From contig NZ_JBAHUQ010000012.1 in the NCBI RefSeq assembly GCF_036689865.1, positions 93,907 to 157,906 of the forward strand: a stretch of 64,000 bases of DNA, in the 5' to 3' direction. Position 1 is the stretch's first letter, and every line of letters starts with the position of its first letter. The translations under genes and the position numbers were made by a program. The notes under the pieces are model-generated. The model was not told the origin of the DNA. It ran no database searches and saw nothing but the letters and a program-made list of their open reading frames with translations. Below, piece by piece: positions 1 to 10,021 of this stretch. Source of the stretch: Magnetococcus sp. PR-3 (lineage in GTDB: Bacteria; Pseudomonadota; Magnetococcia; Magnetococcales; Magnetococcaceae).

Positions 1-2333
1 AGGGTGAATTGCCCCAACTCAAGTGCTTTTCTCAAATCGGCTTCAAGGGAAAGGCGTAGCTCACTTTTCAGGTTCATCTCAGGGGTATAGAATCGGAGCG
101 TTCCTCGACCCGCATCCTTAGCTTGATACATGGCCAAATCAGCATTTTTAGTCAGCGTTTCAAAGTCATTACCATCTGCGGGGAACATGGCAATCCCAAC
201 ACTTGCCCCGATAAAGACCTCATGCCCCTTAAGCTGAAATGGCTTTTGTAAAGCTTCAATAATGTGTCTTGCAACCTGACTGACCGATTCAGCACTGCCA
301 GGATCCGGAAGGATTACTGTAAATTCATCCCCTCCTAAACGACAGACGGTATCGCTTTTACGTAGGCAGTCAACGGTACGGCTAGACACCTCAATTAAGA
401 GTTCATCTCCAACGTCATGGCCGAAGGTGTCGTTGACATACTTAAAGCGGTCCAGATTAATGAAAAATATGGATAAGGAGCCGCCTATTCGTGAGGTTAA
501 TGACATTTCATGATTCAAACGATCACGAAAGAGAGCACGGTTTGGTAGGCTGGTAAGAGGGTCATAAAAAGCAAGCTTCTCAAGGTTTTCCTCTGTAGAC
601 TTTTGCCGACTGATATCTGTGAAAATTCCCATATAGTGGGAGATCTCGTCACGTCGATTCTTGATCGTATTGATGGTCAACCATTTGGGAAAAACCTCAC
701 CATTTTTCCGCCTATCCCAAATCTCACCTTCCCAGCGACCAGTCTGACGAATCTTGGCCCACATGGCATTATAGAACGATTTGTCATGCCTACCTGACTG
801 GGTGACGTTGGGATTTTTTCCAATAACCTCACTTGCCGAATAACCCGTAACCTGCTCATAAGCAGGGTTCACATCAACGATTTGACCTTTATGGTCGGTA
901 ATCAAAATGGCTTCACTGGCATTTTCGATCACAAGTTTGGAGAGAATCAGCTTTTCTTCAGTACTCCGAAAATCTGTAACATCCTGTACAGTACCCCGCA
1001 TATAAATGGGTGTGCCTTCCTGGTTTCTCAGTACATGTCCTATTTCCCGAACAATACGTTCATTTCCATCAGGCTGAACAACCCTGTGTTCAATTTCATA
1101 CTCAATACCAGCATCCTCCAAGGATGCTGCAACAGCGTTTTGGACCAACTGTCGGTCATCTGGGTGAATGGATTCCACAAAGGCTTCATAGGTCGCCGCA
1201 AAAGCTTGTGGAGATTGACCAAAGATGCGGTAGATTTCATCTGACCAAGCCAGCGTGCCATTCTCGATATCCCAGTCCCAGTTACCGATATGGGCAATAG
1301 CCTGGGCTTTATCAAAACTCTCTTTACTCCTTTTGAGATTGATCTCCGTTTGATGGCGTTGCTCAATCTCTGCTTTGAGTTCTAACTCAGTTTGATGACG
1401 TTGATTAATCTCTGCTTTCAGCCTGCGGTTCCAATAGATGATGAAACCGATGATCAAGCCCCCGATGGTAATGGCATAGCCAACGATGGTGTAATCAACC
1501 TGCTGTGAAAAGTCGACGCGGATCCATTTATTGAAGATCTGGTCCTGCTCTTCCTGAGTGATGCTATCCAATGCCTTTTGAAGAATAGGTACCAGTTCAG
1601 GCCAGTCACTGCGGACAGCCATGGAGAGTTCAAACCGGAATGGCGTTTGCCCAGAGATCTTCAAATTAGTTAGACCGGACTCACGCATCACTTGGCTTAC
1701 CACGGCAAGGTTGCCGATAAAACCGAACACCTGACCACTGGAGACCAACTCCAGGCCCTCTTTCACATTGGCCGAGGGATGGAGTGCAAGCTTGGGAAAA
1801 TTCTGGACTAACAGCTCATGGGAGGCATAACTCTCGACCACAGAAACCGTATGGTTATGTTTTATAAGATCTTGGATACCATCAACAAATGACTGATCTT
1901 CCAAAGTCACAATAACCATGGGAAAGGTGAGGTAGGGCTTGGTAAAGTTGGCGTATGTTTCACGCTGGAATGTTCTTACAACACAGGAGAAAATATCCAA
2001 ATCACGGTTTTCAACGGCTTTGATCATTTCAGGCCATTTACGCTGTTTGTCGATCTGAAATTGAATCCCCAACTTTTTTTCAACCAGACGCATATATTCG
2101 GCGGCCATACCCCGATAGTTTGCCTGAGGGTCGACAAACTCAAAGGGAGCCCAGTCGGTGTCCACTGCCATTCTGAATTCTGGGTGGTCTTGCAGCCAAG
2201 AACGCTCTTCTGCTGTAAGGTCAATGGTGGGGGAAGCCGTTGCATGACCAACCATTGACCATGCACAGAAGATAGAGAACAGAACCTTAGCAAGCCTAGA
2301 AAAGCTTGACCGTTTTGTAGATGAGCTTCCCAT
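1..2333 (-). CDS. Periplasmic-sensor diguanylate cyclase (SBP_bac_3-PAS-PAS-GGDEF), 3' end outside window
   Basis: A membrane signalling protein predicted to make cyclic-di-GMP in response to a periplasmic ligand. Reading from the ATG at 2333 there is a signal peptide (about 1-33), a BvgS/ABC-type solute-binding domain (about 38-270), one membrane helix (about 278-298), two PAS domains (about 335-455 and 460-585) and a GGDEF domain with an intact GGDEF motif at residues 667-671. The frame is open to the window edge. The last residues seen resemble the linker that normally precedes an EAL domain, so the full protein may also carry a phosphodiesterase; that part cannot be seen. Between the membrane helix and the first PAS the linker contains a near-duplicated segment built on EI(N/E)QRHQTE. 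It stands alone, 200 bp from the WYL gene. The domain calls are secure; the ligand is unknown. Confidence 0.9.
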   Translation of the reverse strand, partial: MGSSSTKRSSFSRLAKVLFSIFCAWSMVGHATASPTIDLTAEERSWLQDHPEFRMAVDTDWAPFEFVDPQANYRGMAAEYMRLVEKKLGIQFQIDKQRKWPEMIKAVENRDLDIFSCVVRTFQRETYANFTKPYLTFPMVIVTLEDQSFVDGIQDLIKHNHTVSVVESYASHELLVQNFPKLALHPSANVKEGLELVSSGQVFGFIGNLAVVSQVMRESGLTNLKISGQTPFRFELSMAVRSDWPELVPILQKALDSITQEEQDQIFNKWIRVDFSQQVDYTIVGYAITIGGLIIGFIIYWNRRLKAEINQRHQTELELKAEIEQRHQTEINLKRSKESFDKAQAIAHIGNWDWDIENGTLAWSDEIYRIFGQSPQAFAATYEAFVESIHPDDRQLVQNAVAASLEDAGIEYEIEHRVVQPDGNERIVREIGHVLRNQEGTPIYMRGTVQDVTDFRSTEEKLILSKLVIENASEAILITDHKGQIVDVNPAYEQVTGYSASEVIGKNPNVTQSGRHDKSFYNAMWAKIRQTGRWEGEIWDRRKNGEVFPKWLTINTIKNRRDEISHYMGIFTDISRQKSTEENLEKLAFYDPLTSLPNRALFRDRLNHEMSLTSRIGGSLSIFFINLDRFKYVNDTFGHDVGDELLIEVSSRTVDCLRKSDTVCRLGGDEFTVILPDPGSAESVSQVARHIIEALQKPFQLKGHEVFIGASVGIAMFPADGNDFETLTKNADLAMYQAKDAGRGTLRFYTPEMNLKSELRLSLEADLRKALELGQFT

Positions 2334-2535
2334 AGCAACCTCGTCATGCCATAAAAACGACTAATTCTTGCAAAGCTGAATATATCACTTTTCCTTGTAC
2401 TGGGGTATTCATATAAGAGATTCAATATTCAAAAAAAACACAACATCTTGCTCCCACCTTACTGCTAAACTCCAGCCCTTATCATTTTGTTATTAGTCAT
2501 ACTTATTTAAGGATCAGCAGGCGTTTTGCCAGAGT

Positions 2536-3504
2536 CTAATACTTACTTATAGCCATTTTGAGTTTCTCTTTTACGCTTTTACGTAAGGTTGGAGGCTCCA
2601 ACACCTCTACACCAGAACCATGGCGGAGGATGTCCATGATCAGTTCGGTATCGTTGGCGTAAGGCACCTTTAGGATGTAATAGCCCTCTGCATCGAATTC
2701 CCCCTCCTGCTGGGAGTGCCAATGCTGATGGGCAACCCAGCGGGCTTCTTCTGGTGAAAAACGCAAAACGGCGGTTTGCACATCGGTACCGGAGAAAATG
2801 CCATACCCCGCTCGGACATGCTCATCCAGTTGGGTACTATCCACCTCAATGGCCGGTTCGTTCAGCGACTCCACTTGCCTGATGGCATCCATACCAAAGC
2901 TGCGTAGGGCATCCCGCTCATGGCACCAAGTGTCCAAGTACCAGCTATCCCGGTAAAACACCAGCCTCTGGGGAGAAACTTCCCGATCCAAATGGTCATC
3001 CCGGCGTCGGTTATGGTGACGGATCTTCAGCCGCTTACGGGAAAGCACTCCAGCAGCTACCTCCTGAAACAGCCTGGGCTCCACTGTGCGCCCGGCGATA
3101 TGTACTACGCTGATATGGTTGGCCACCTCATCAGCATTGTGGCCTCCGGATTCCAGCATAATACGCAGGCGAGTTTTCAACGGTTCGATCTGACTGCCCA
3201 GCAAGCCCGGTTGAAGATTGCTTAGCAGATGCTCCATGGTGAGAAGCGCGTAGATCTCTGAGGCGTTGAACCAGACACCCGGCAACGTCGTCTTGTCCCA
3301 GCCGTTCTTTCCCCCCTCAAAACGGTATCCACGCCCCTTACGATCCCAAATGATAGGGGCGCTAAGGCGATCCCGCAGGTATTCGATATCCCGTTTCACC
3401 GTGGCACGAGAGACCTCCATCTCCTCCACCAATTCATGAATGGAAACTGCCCGCCCTGCAGAGAGCAGGCCGGTGATGCGATAAAAGCGTTCGGTGCGAT
3501 CCAT
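2536..3504 (-). CDS. WYL-domain transcriptional regulator (YafY/DeoR-like HTH)
   Basis: A 322-residue cytoplasmic DNA-binding regulator. The first 60 residues form a winged helix-turn-helix of the HTH_11 type (RTERFYRITGLLSAGRAVS, then SRATVKRDIEYLRDRL). The middle and C-terminal parts match the WYL ligand-binding fold and its C-terminal extension (WYLDTWCHERDALRSFGMDAI is the WYL-type core). Family members sense nucleotides or nucleic acids and often repress mobile-element or defence genes. It is divergent from the recombinase cassette, with its start about 200 bp from the first cassette gene, so it may regulate that cassette; this is inferred from position only. Confidence 0.9.
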   Translation of the reverse strand: MDRTERFYRITGLLSAGRAVSIHELVEEMEVSRATVKRDIEYLRDRLSAPIIWDRKGRGYRFEGGKNGWDKTTLPGVWFNASEIYALLTMEHLLSNLQPGLLGSQIEPLKTRLRIMLESGGHNADEVANHISVVHIAGRTVEPRLFQEVAAGVLSRKRLKIRHHNRRRDDHLDREVSPQRLVFYRDSWYLDTWCHERDALRSFGMDAIRQVESLNEPAIEVDSTQLDEHVRAGYGIFSGTDVQTAVLRFSPEEARWVAHQHWHSQQEGEFDAEGYYILKVPYANDTELIMDILRHGSGVEVLEPPTLRKSVKEKLKMAISKY

Positions 3505-3702
3505 AGGTACTCAACCCATCTTCTAGTTCTTCGATCCCCAAACAGATGCAAGCATCATACGCACCTTTTCGCTACGACTTATTTGTTTTCTACACTCTAC
3601 ATCAACCCATTGATTTCTCTGTTTCTTCGAAAGTTCTCCTGCTACATCTGGTTCCCGAACCATAAAGACGAACTCGGTCAAAAATCGGATTGGTTGGGAA
3701 TC

Positions 3703-3903
3703 ATGAAAACCGGATACGACCCAGATTTGATGAGTGCAGAAGAACGGCTGGAAGAGGTGGCTTCCATCATTGCCACAGGCATCGTTAGGCTGTTCAACAA
3801 GCGCGCAAAACAATCTGAAAACTCAGAGATTATTTGCCTGGATAAAAGCGCCGAACAGAGCGTACATGTCATGGAGAAAACAGACCACGGGAGAAGCCCA
3901 TGA
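3703..3903 (+). CDS. Small hypothetical protein, first gene of recombinase cassette
   Basis: A 66-residue soluble, charged protein that I do not recognise as a named family. I chose the ATG at 3703 because the sequence from there (MKTGYDPDLMSAEERLEEVA) looks like a real amphipathic N-terminus. Upstream in-frame codons lie inside the divergent WYL gene and its promoter region. Its stop overlaps the start of the DUF2924 gene by ATGA, the usual sign of translational coupling. In related cassettes a short acidic protein of this kind often sits ahead of the DUF2924 and recombinase genes. Function unknown. Confidence 0.6.
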   Translation: MKTGYDPDLMSAEERLEEVASIIATGIVRLFNKRAKQSENSEIICLDKSAEQSVHVMEKTDHGRSP

Positions 3904-4349
3904 CACAGAACATAATGAAACGATTGGCAGAACTTCCAGAGATGAGCACCCAAAAACTCAAAACCTTATGGCGCGAATTGTTTAACAAGGAGCCCCCAGG
4001 ATATGACCGCCGCTTCATGATCAAGCGTTTGGCTTATCGCATCCAGGAACTGGCTTACGGAGGCCATTCGGAAGAGACCAAAGCACGACTTCAACAACTG
4101 GCCAACGATGATGTGCTTCAGGCCCGAGTACACATCAACCAACGATCAGATGGCTACCCCTTGCCGGGGACCAAACTAATTCGGGAATGGAAAGGAACCG
4201 AGCACAGCGTAACGGTTCAGGAGGGTGGATTTGAATACCAGGGACGTCCCTTTGGAAGCCTCTCAGCAGTAGCTAGGGAGATTACCGGCACCCGCTGGAA
4301 TGGATGGACTTTCTTCGGCATTAAACGGCCAGGAAAGGTGAAGCAATGA
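3900..4349 (+). CDS. DUF2924 family protein
   Basis: A 149-residue basic protein matching DUF2924, a family almost always found next to a large serine recombinase in phage-like or conjugative elements. The N-terminal half is helical (LWRELFNKEPPGYDRRFMIK). The C-terminal half ends in the typical W-x-G-W-x-F-F-G motif (RWNGWTFFGIKR). The family is thought to be a DNA-binding accessory of the recombinase; its exact role is not established. It overlaps both neighbours by four bases (ATGA), so it is part of a tightly coupled operon. Confidence 0.85.
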   Translation: MTQNIMKRLAELPEMSTQKLKTLWRELFNKEPPGYDRRFMIKRLAYRIQELAYGGHSEETKARLQQLANDDVLQARVHINQRSDGYPLPGTKLIREWKGTEHSVTVQEGGFEYQGRPFGSLSAVAREITGTRWNGWTFFGIKRPGKVKQ

Positions 4350-5695
4350 ACCGCAAGAAAACCACGACACCCAAAGTAAGGTGCGCCATCTACACCCGGA
4401 AGAGCACCGAAGAGGGGTTGGACATGGAGTTCAACTCTCTGGATGCTCAGCATGAAGCTTGTGCAGCCTACATTGCCAGTCAACGATCTCAAGGGTGGCA
4501 CCTGCTACCGGACCGTTACGACGATGGCGGCTTTACCGGTGGTAATATGGAACGCCCTGCCCTCAAACGGCTGATGGCTGATATCGAGTCCGGCTTGGTG
4601 GACATTGTGGTCTGCTACAAGGTGGACCGCCTTTCTCGCTCCCTGCTGGATTTCTCCCAGCTTATCCAGGTATTCGAAAGACACAACACCTCCTTCGTCT
4701 CCATAACTCAGCAGTTTTCTACGACCACCTCCATGGGGCGGCTGACCCTTAACATGCTGCTGAGTTTTGCCCAGTATGAACGGGAGGTAATCGCCGAGCG
4801 GATCCGCGACAAGTTCGCAGCCTCCCGCCGTAAGGGCATGTGGATGGGGGGCGTCCCACCCCTGGGTTACGACGTTGTGGACCGGAAATTGGTGATTAAC
4901 CAGGAAGAGGCGGATTTAGTGAATAAGATCTTCAAGCGCTTCACCCAGCTTGGATCTGCTACAGAACTGATGCGTGAACTTAACGATGCTGGCTACCACA
5001 CCAAAGCGTGGACTACCCAGTCAGGCAAATTTCGCATAGGAAAGCCTTTTGACAAGGGGGCCCTCTACCGGATTTTGAATAACCGCACCTATCTGGGGGA
5101 AGCAGTACACAAGGACCAAGCCTATCCGGGAGAGCATGAGGCAATCATATCTCAGGATTTATGGCAGCGGGTACGTAGTATCAATGCTCGAAACAGCCAT
5201 CAAAGGGCAAACGCTAGCCGTATTCAAACCAGCTCCCCCTTAAAAGGGATCATCCGCTGTGGCCACTGCAACCGCTCCATGAAGCCCAGCCACACCCGTA
5301 AGAAGGGACGGCAGTACCGTTACTACACCTGCATGAAAGCCACTAAGAGCGGCCACTCGGCCTGCCCAGTGAGAAGCGTGCCTGCGGGAGAAATAGAAAA
5401 CATCGTTTTGGATCAGATTCAATCCATTCTGACCACGCCAGAGATGGTGGTGAAGATCTGGCGCTCTGCCAACCAAGAAGGGATCTCCATGACTGAACGT
5501 GAGGTGGTTGCAACTCTACAGAGCATACCCCCCATCTGGGAAGAACTATTCCCCTTGGAACAGTCCCGCTTGATTCAGCTACTGGTCACCCGAGCAGAAG
5601 TGACCACCAGCGGCCTGGAGTTGGAAATTCGCGGAGATGGCCTGGAAGGATTGATCAAAGAATTGCGGGAGGAAGAACTATGCACACTGAACTAA
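4346..5695 (+). CDS. Large serine recombinase (resolvase/invertase family)
   Basis: A 449-residue site-specific recombinase. The N-terminal catalytic domain has the nucleophile Ser20 within IYTRKSTEEG and the Arg motif VDRLSRS. It is followed by a Recombinase domain (about 165-280) and a zinc-ribbon (CGHCNRSM ... YYTCMKA ... CPVRS, about 305-350). Such enzymes catalyse integration or excision between short att sites through a covalent phosphoserine intermediate. The length is at the lower end for large serine recombinases and the C-terminal coiled coil is short. It overlaps DUF2924 upstream (ATGA) and the next gene by 16 bases. All expected catalytic motifs are present, so it is probably active. 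I could not find its att sites by eye. Confidence 0.93.
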   Translation: MNRKKTTTPKVRCAIYTRKSTEEGLDMEFNSLDAQHEACAAYIASQRSQGWHLLPDRYDDGGFTGGNMERPALKRLMADIESGLVDIVVCYKVDRLSRSLLDFSQLIQVFERHNTSFVSITQQFSTTTSMGRLTLNMLLSFAQYEREVIAERIRDKFAASRRKGMWMGGVPPLGYDVVDRKLVINQEEADLVNKIFKRFTQLGSATELMRELNDAGYHTKAWTTQSGKFRIGKPFDKGALYRILNNRTYLGEAVHKDQAYPGEHEAIISQDLWQRVRSINARNSHQRANASRIQTSSPLKGIIRCGHCNRSMKPSHTRKKGRQYRYYTCMKATKSGHSACPVRSVPAGEIENIVLDQIQSILTTPEMVVKIWRSANQEGISMTEREVVATLQSIPPIWEELFPLEQSRLIQLLVTRAEVTTSGLELEIRGDGLEGLIKELREEELCTLN

Positions 5696-6102
5696 GCCCC
5701 GACGGGCGTAACATCATCATCCGTATCCCGCTGCACCTCAAAAGGCAAGGAGGGCGCAAGAAGGTCCTTCCCCCTCAAGGAATTGATAGCATTTTTGCTG
5801 AGCCACATGTGCAAGATGAGGCTCTACTCAAAGCCCTGGGGCGTGCGCATCGTTGGTTGAATATGTTGGAGAATGGCAAGGCTGCATCCATCAAAGCGCT
5901 TGCAGCAAAAGAAGATATGGACCCCTCTTACATCATGCGTACTTTGCGTTTGACTCTGCTGGCCCCTGACATCGTCAAACAAATTTTGGATGGTCGTAAA
6001 CCAGAAAACATCACGTTGGAGCGCTTTCGAAAATCGTTTCCACAGGCATGGAAAAAACAGCATGTCTATTTTTTAATATCTAAAGGAAACATATATTTGT
6101 GA
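5680..6102 (+). CDS. Recombinase-associated HTH-like protein
   Basis: A 140-residue soluble protein that follows the recombinase in this cassette type. The C-terminal half (about 45-110) looks like a ParB/KorB-style helix-turn-helix: ASIKALAAKEDMDPSYIMRT, then LAPDIVKQILDGRKP. The start overlaps the recombinase end by 16 bases. It is probably a DNA-binding accessory or regulator of recombination; this is inferred from motif and context. The C-terminus (HVYFLISKGNIYL) looks unlike the usual end of this family and may be an altered tail. Confidence 0.7.
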   Translation: MHTELSPDGRNIIIRIPLHLKRQGGRKKVLPPQGIDSIFAEPHVQDEALLKALGRAHRWLNMLENGKAASIKALAAKEDMDPSYIMRTLRLTLLAPDIVKQILDGRKPENITLERFRKSFPQAWKKQHVYFLISKGNIYL

Positions 6103-6172
6103 GTTCTGCAATTCAACTTACTGTAATGAGACAACAACACTTCATTACCATCACAACTCAAAAGGGGCCCAA

Positions 6173-9100
6173 TTAATTTGTTGAGGATAGATTATAATTC
6201 ATCCGTTCAGCTAAACCCCCTAAAAATGCTAATAGCTCCTTTTTCTTAATGGGTTTGGTCAGATGACCATCACAGCCTGCATCCAGGCTATGTTGATTAG
6301 CTTCTGAAAAAGCATGGGCAGAAAGTGCATAAATAGGGACTTTAGAACGTGAATTTTCTTGCTCCCAGGCTCGGATTTCCCGAGTAGCTGTGTAACCATC
6401 CATTTCTGGCATCTGGACATCCATGAGTACCAAGTGATAGTTGGTGCCCTGCCGAAACGCTTGAACAGCATCCAACCCATTGGTCACAAAAGTAAGCTGG
6501 TGGGGACTATTCTTTAGATAGGCTTTAAGCAGCGTGATATTGTCTTCGGCATCTTCGGCAATCAAGATGTTTAGTGATGTGATCTTCTCTTCCGTCAAAG
6601 GCTTTTTTTGGACTGCCCTTGAAACATGTTGATCAGGCTTGGCCTTTGGCAAAGGGATCGAAAATGAAAAGCTACTACCCTTATTTTCTACACTGGTAAC
6701 ACGAATCGTCCCCTTCATTTTTTCAATGATTCTTTGACAGATGGTCAAACCCAACCCAGTCCCACCAAATCTACGACTGATACTTGAATCCGCCTGTGAA
6801 AAGGGTTTGAAAATTATGTCGAGCATTTTATCTGGAATACCTATGCCCGTATCCTTTACGCTGAAAAGACAGTGACCCTGGTCGTCCGGCTCTACTTGAA
6901 TATCAATGCCACCCCTAGAGGTAAACTTCAGTGCGTTTCCTGTCAGGTTTATTAATACCTGACGTAATCGGGACATATCACCCACTACCCACTCGGGAAT
7001 GAGAGGGTCGATCGAGATGGTTAATCGCAACCCTTTTTCACGGGCTGGATAGATAAAAATATTATCGATTTCACTAATGAGCGCCCTCACCTGGAAGGCT
7101 TGTGACTCCAACATCAATTGACCGGATTCAATTTTTGAAAGATCTAAAATATCATTAATCAAAGCTAACAGCCCTTCGCCAGCACTATGAGAGACCTCAA
7201 GATAGTGCTGCCGTTCGGTATCTTGTTCGCTTTCAAGAAGCAACTCTGCCATACCCAGGATCACATTCATTGGGGTACGAATCTCATGACTCATCGTGGC
7301 AAGAAATTCGGTTTTTGCACGACTGGCTTGTTCAGCTTGACGCTTAGCTTCTTCTGCTTGTGCTTTAGCTTTTTCAAGCTCCGCCTGAGCTTTTTTTAGA
7401 TCTGTAATATCCTTATGGATTCCACTCATTCTCAACGGAGATCCACTATTATCTCGGGCCATTACGCGCCCACTGTTTAGAATCCAAACCCAATACCCCT
7501 GCTTATGGCGCATTCTAAGTTCAAGCTCAAATTTCGAATCAATATTTTCCAGATGTGCACGCAGAGCTTCCTGAGCCTTCTGTTTATCATCTGGATGGAT
7601 TAACGCTTGCCAGCTCTGAAGAGTAGGATTGATCTCTTCTCGATCATAACCCAGCATGGCAAGCCATTCATCACTGAGAAACGCATCATCCGTTACGGGA
7701 TCCCAATCCCAAAAACCTGTATTAGAAGCTGCTAAAGAGATCTTCAACCTCTCTTCACTCTCTTTAAGGGTCTTTTCTGCTTTTAACCTGGCACTAATGT
7801 CACGGAACACCACGACCGCACCGACGATCTCAGACTCTTCCCGGATAGGGGCCACCTTGAACTCAACAGGAATGGCGTCACCATTACGGGTCCAAAAGGT
7901 ATCATCATCGACAAACCGGACAACACCATCCTGAGTCGTTTTTAAAACTGGACATTCTTCTGGGCGATATTGCTCACCATCAGGATGGGCATAGTGGATT
8001 CGTTCATGTTGGGGGTTCTGTAAAAGCTCTTTGGCTGACCATCCCAATGATTTTTCAGCTGCTGGATTAAGGAATGTCATACACCCTTGTCGATCCACAC
8101 CGAATATACCGTCCCCCACGGCATTAAGAATGGATTCGTTATAGCGGCTTAATCTTTCGATCGCCTGTTCGGCCTCTTTTCTTTTTGTAATATCCTCCTT
8201 TACAGCAATGTAATGCGTGCTAACACCATCTCCATCACGTATAGGGGAAATGGAAGCGTGTTCCCAATAGATACTGCCGTCCTTCCGTTTGTTCGCAAAA
8301 ACACCTGTCCATTGACGCCCTTGTGAAATTGTTTTCCACAACTCTGTATAGTACGACTTGGGTTGCAAACCAGAACTTAGAACGCGAGGATTTTGCCCTT
8401 TAACTTCCTCCGCATGATATCCAGTAACCTGTTCAAAGTGCGGGTTTACATATTCAATGGCTCCTGTCAAATCAGTGATGACAACGGAGACAGGAGCCTG
8501 TTCCACAGCTCTCCGCAATTGGCGCATTTCACGTGTCAACTCGAGATGACTGGAAACATCCTGAAAGACCAATACCAAGCCACTCTCGCGATTCGAGTGG
8601 TCAATAGAGGTGAGTGAAAAATTGACTTGGCGTGACTCACCACTAGTAGAAAGGAGCTGTAATTCTTCATAGCTGACTGGCGATTGTCGTGCTTCTTCAA
8701 ATACAAACCGACCGTCCGTGATGCTGTTACCACTCACTGGCAGCCTAAACCTATCCAGTATTTGCTTACCGAGAAGTGCCGTTTCTTTTTCTCCGATCAG
8801 CCTTTCCGCTTCTTTGTTCACAACCTCAACACGGCCATCATGATCGAGACCGCACACCCCTTCATGCAAAGCTCCGAGCAGATTGATCAAGTGGGTTCTT
8901 CTTATAATGGTTGCAAATCGAAGCAAATCTCCCTCTGACGTTAAAGGACGAATATCAAGCTGTACGGTACAGGGCAAAACACCACCTGAATAAGTATGCA
9001 AACTGGCATCAAATTCTGTTGCCTTATTTTGTTCAAGCAGAGTGGTAATGCGCTTACGTACTTCAGAGCCCACAAAAAAACGCGTAAAAGGCTCCCCTTT

Positions 9101-10021
9101 AAATGTCCTTCCCTCCCCACCCAACATCACTTCTAAAGCAGGATTCACCTCAAGAATGCTTCCATGCTTATCAAGCAATACAAGACCTTGACTCATTGAT
9201 TGAATGATCGTGTTGAAACGTTTATCTGAAGCCATGAGCCTACGGCTGGCAAAGGTCGATGCAAGCGCTAAAAGTATGATCAGGCTGGTAACAGCAGCAA
9301 CAGCCCAAGCCAACATGGTGGGGTTATTTGGATTGATATTATTTTGGCTACCGCTAGGTATAAAATAGGCGGCTTCCATCGCGGTATAGTGCATGCCAGA
9401 TATGGCCGACCCCATCACAACGGAACTGATGATCTGTTGCCACCTTTGGCCTAAAGAAAAAGGCATATCACGGACAGTAAAACGTATGGCCAGGGCAATG
9501 ATAGCCAATAGAACAGCCACCACGATTGAAGCTAAAAACCAAGCCAAGTCATAGCGCAAGATGCCATCAAGACGCATGGCCGCCATGCCAGTATAGTGCA
9601 TGGTACCAATACCACCCCCCATCACCAAACCACTTCCCAAAAGCTTGAGACGTGACAAGGTTGAGCGACTGATTACCTGCAGAGCTACGGCAGCAGCCAA
9701 AACACCGGGTAGCATTGAAAAAAAGGTGATGAATGGATCGTAAAAAATTCCGCAATCTAATTTAAAAGCCAGCATACCAATGAAGTGCATGGCCCAGATA
9801 CCTGCACCCAAAGCCAAAGCTCCAAGAATAAGCCAGACGTAGTAGCCCTTTCCTGTTTTGGCACTTTCACGCATCCTTCCTGACAAATAGAAAGATACCC
9901 ACGATGCAAAAATGGCAATAAATATGGAGATGGTCACCAAAAAGGGATCATAGCTACTCTCGTAGGCACGGAAGGTCTCCTCTGGTCCAGAAAGGAAACT
10001 CAAATATGGGCCAAGATCCAT
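6173..10021 (-). CDS. MHYT-multiPAS hybrid histidine kinase with receiver
   Basis: A 1282-residue membrane sensor kinase. The N-terminus carries an MHYT domain: about seven membrane helices with repeated MHF/MHYTGM motifs (residues 20-255), proposed in the literature to bind copper and sense O2, CO or NO. About five PAS domains follow (roughly 262-375, 380-495, 500-625, 630-750, 755-875), then a short coiled coil, a HisKA domain with phospho-acceptor His912 in SHEIRTPMN, a HATPase_c domain with intact N, G1 and G2 boxes (KDTGIGIP, GGTGLGL) and a C-terminal receiver with Asp1201 in LMDVQMPEMDG. All catalytic residues are present. No partner regulator is adjacent, so the phosphate probably moves to an Hpt protein elsewhere. 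Confidence 0.93.
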   Translation of the reverse strand: MDLGPYLSFLSGPEETFRAYESSYDPFLVTISIFIAIFASWVSFYLSGRMRESAKTGKGYYVWLILGALALGAGIWAMHFIGMLAFKLDCGIFYDPFITFFSMLPGVLAAAVALQVISRSTLSRLKLLGSGLVMGGGIGTMHYTGMAAMRLDGILRYDLAWFLASIVVAVLLAIIALAIRFTVRDMPFSLGQRWQQIISSVVMGSAISGMHYTAMEAAYFIPSGSQNNINPNNPTMLAWAVAAVTSLIILLALASTFASRRLMASDKRFNTIIQSMSQGLVLLDKHGSILEVNPALEVMLGGEGRTFKGEPFTRFFVGSEVRKRITTLLEQNKATEFDASLHTYSGGVLPCTVQLDIRPLTSEGDLLRFATIIRRTHLINLLGALHEGVCGLDHDGRVEVVNKEAERLIGEKETALLGKQILDRFRLPVSGNSITDGRFVFEEARQSPVSYEELQLLSTSGESRQVNFSLTSIDHSNRESGLVLVFQDVSSHLELTREMRQLRRAVEQAPVSVVITDLTGAIEYVNPHFEQVTGYHAEEVKGQNPRVLSSGLQPKSYYTELWKTISQGRQWTGVFANKRKDGSIYWEHASISPIRDGDGVSTHYIAVKEDITKRKEAEQAIERLSRYNESILNAVGDGIFGVDRQGCMTFLNPAAEKSLGWSAKELLQNPQHERIHYAHPDGEQYRPEECPVLKTTQDGVVRFVDDDTFWTRNGDAIPVEFKVAPIREESEIVGAVVVFRDISARLKAEKTLKESEERLKISLAASNTGFWDWDPVTDDAFLSDEWLAMLGYDREEINPTLQSWQALIHPDDKQKAQEALRAHLENIDSKFELELRMRHKQGYWVWILNSGRVMARDNSGSPLRMSGIHKDITDLKKAQAELEKAKAQAEEAKRQAEQASRAKTEFLATMSHEIRTPMNVILGMAELLLESEQDTERQHYLEVSHSAGEGLLALINDILDLSKIESGQLMLESQAFQVRALISEIDNIFIYPAREKGLRLTISIDPLIPEWVVGDMSRLRQVLINLTGNALKFTSRGGIDIQVEPDDQGHCLFSVKDTGIGIPDKMLDIIFKPFSQADSSISRRFGGTGLGLTICQRIIEKMKGTIRVTSVENKGSSFSFSIPLPKAKPDQHVSRAVQKKPLTEEKITSLNILIAEDAEDNITLLKAYLKNSPHQLTFVTNGLDAVQAFRQGTNYHLVLMDVQMPEMDGYTATREIRAWEQENSRSKVPIYALSAHAFSEANQHSLDAGCDGHLTKPIKKKELLAFLGGLAERMNYNLSSTN

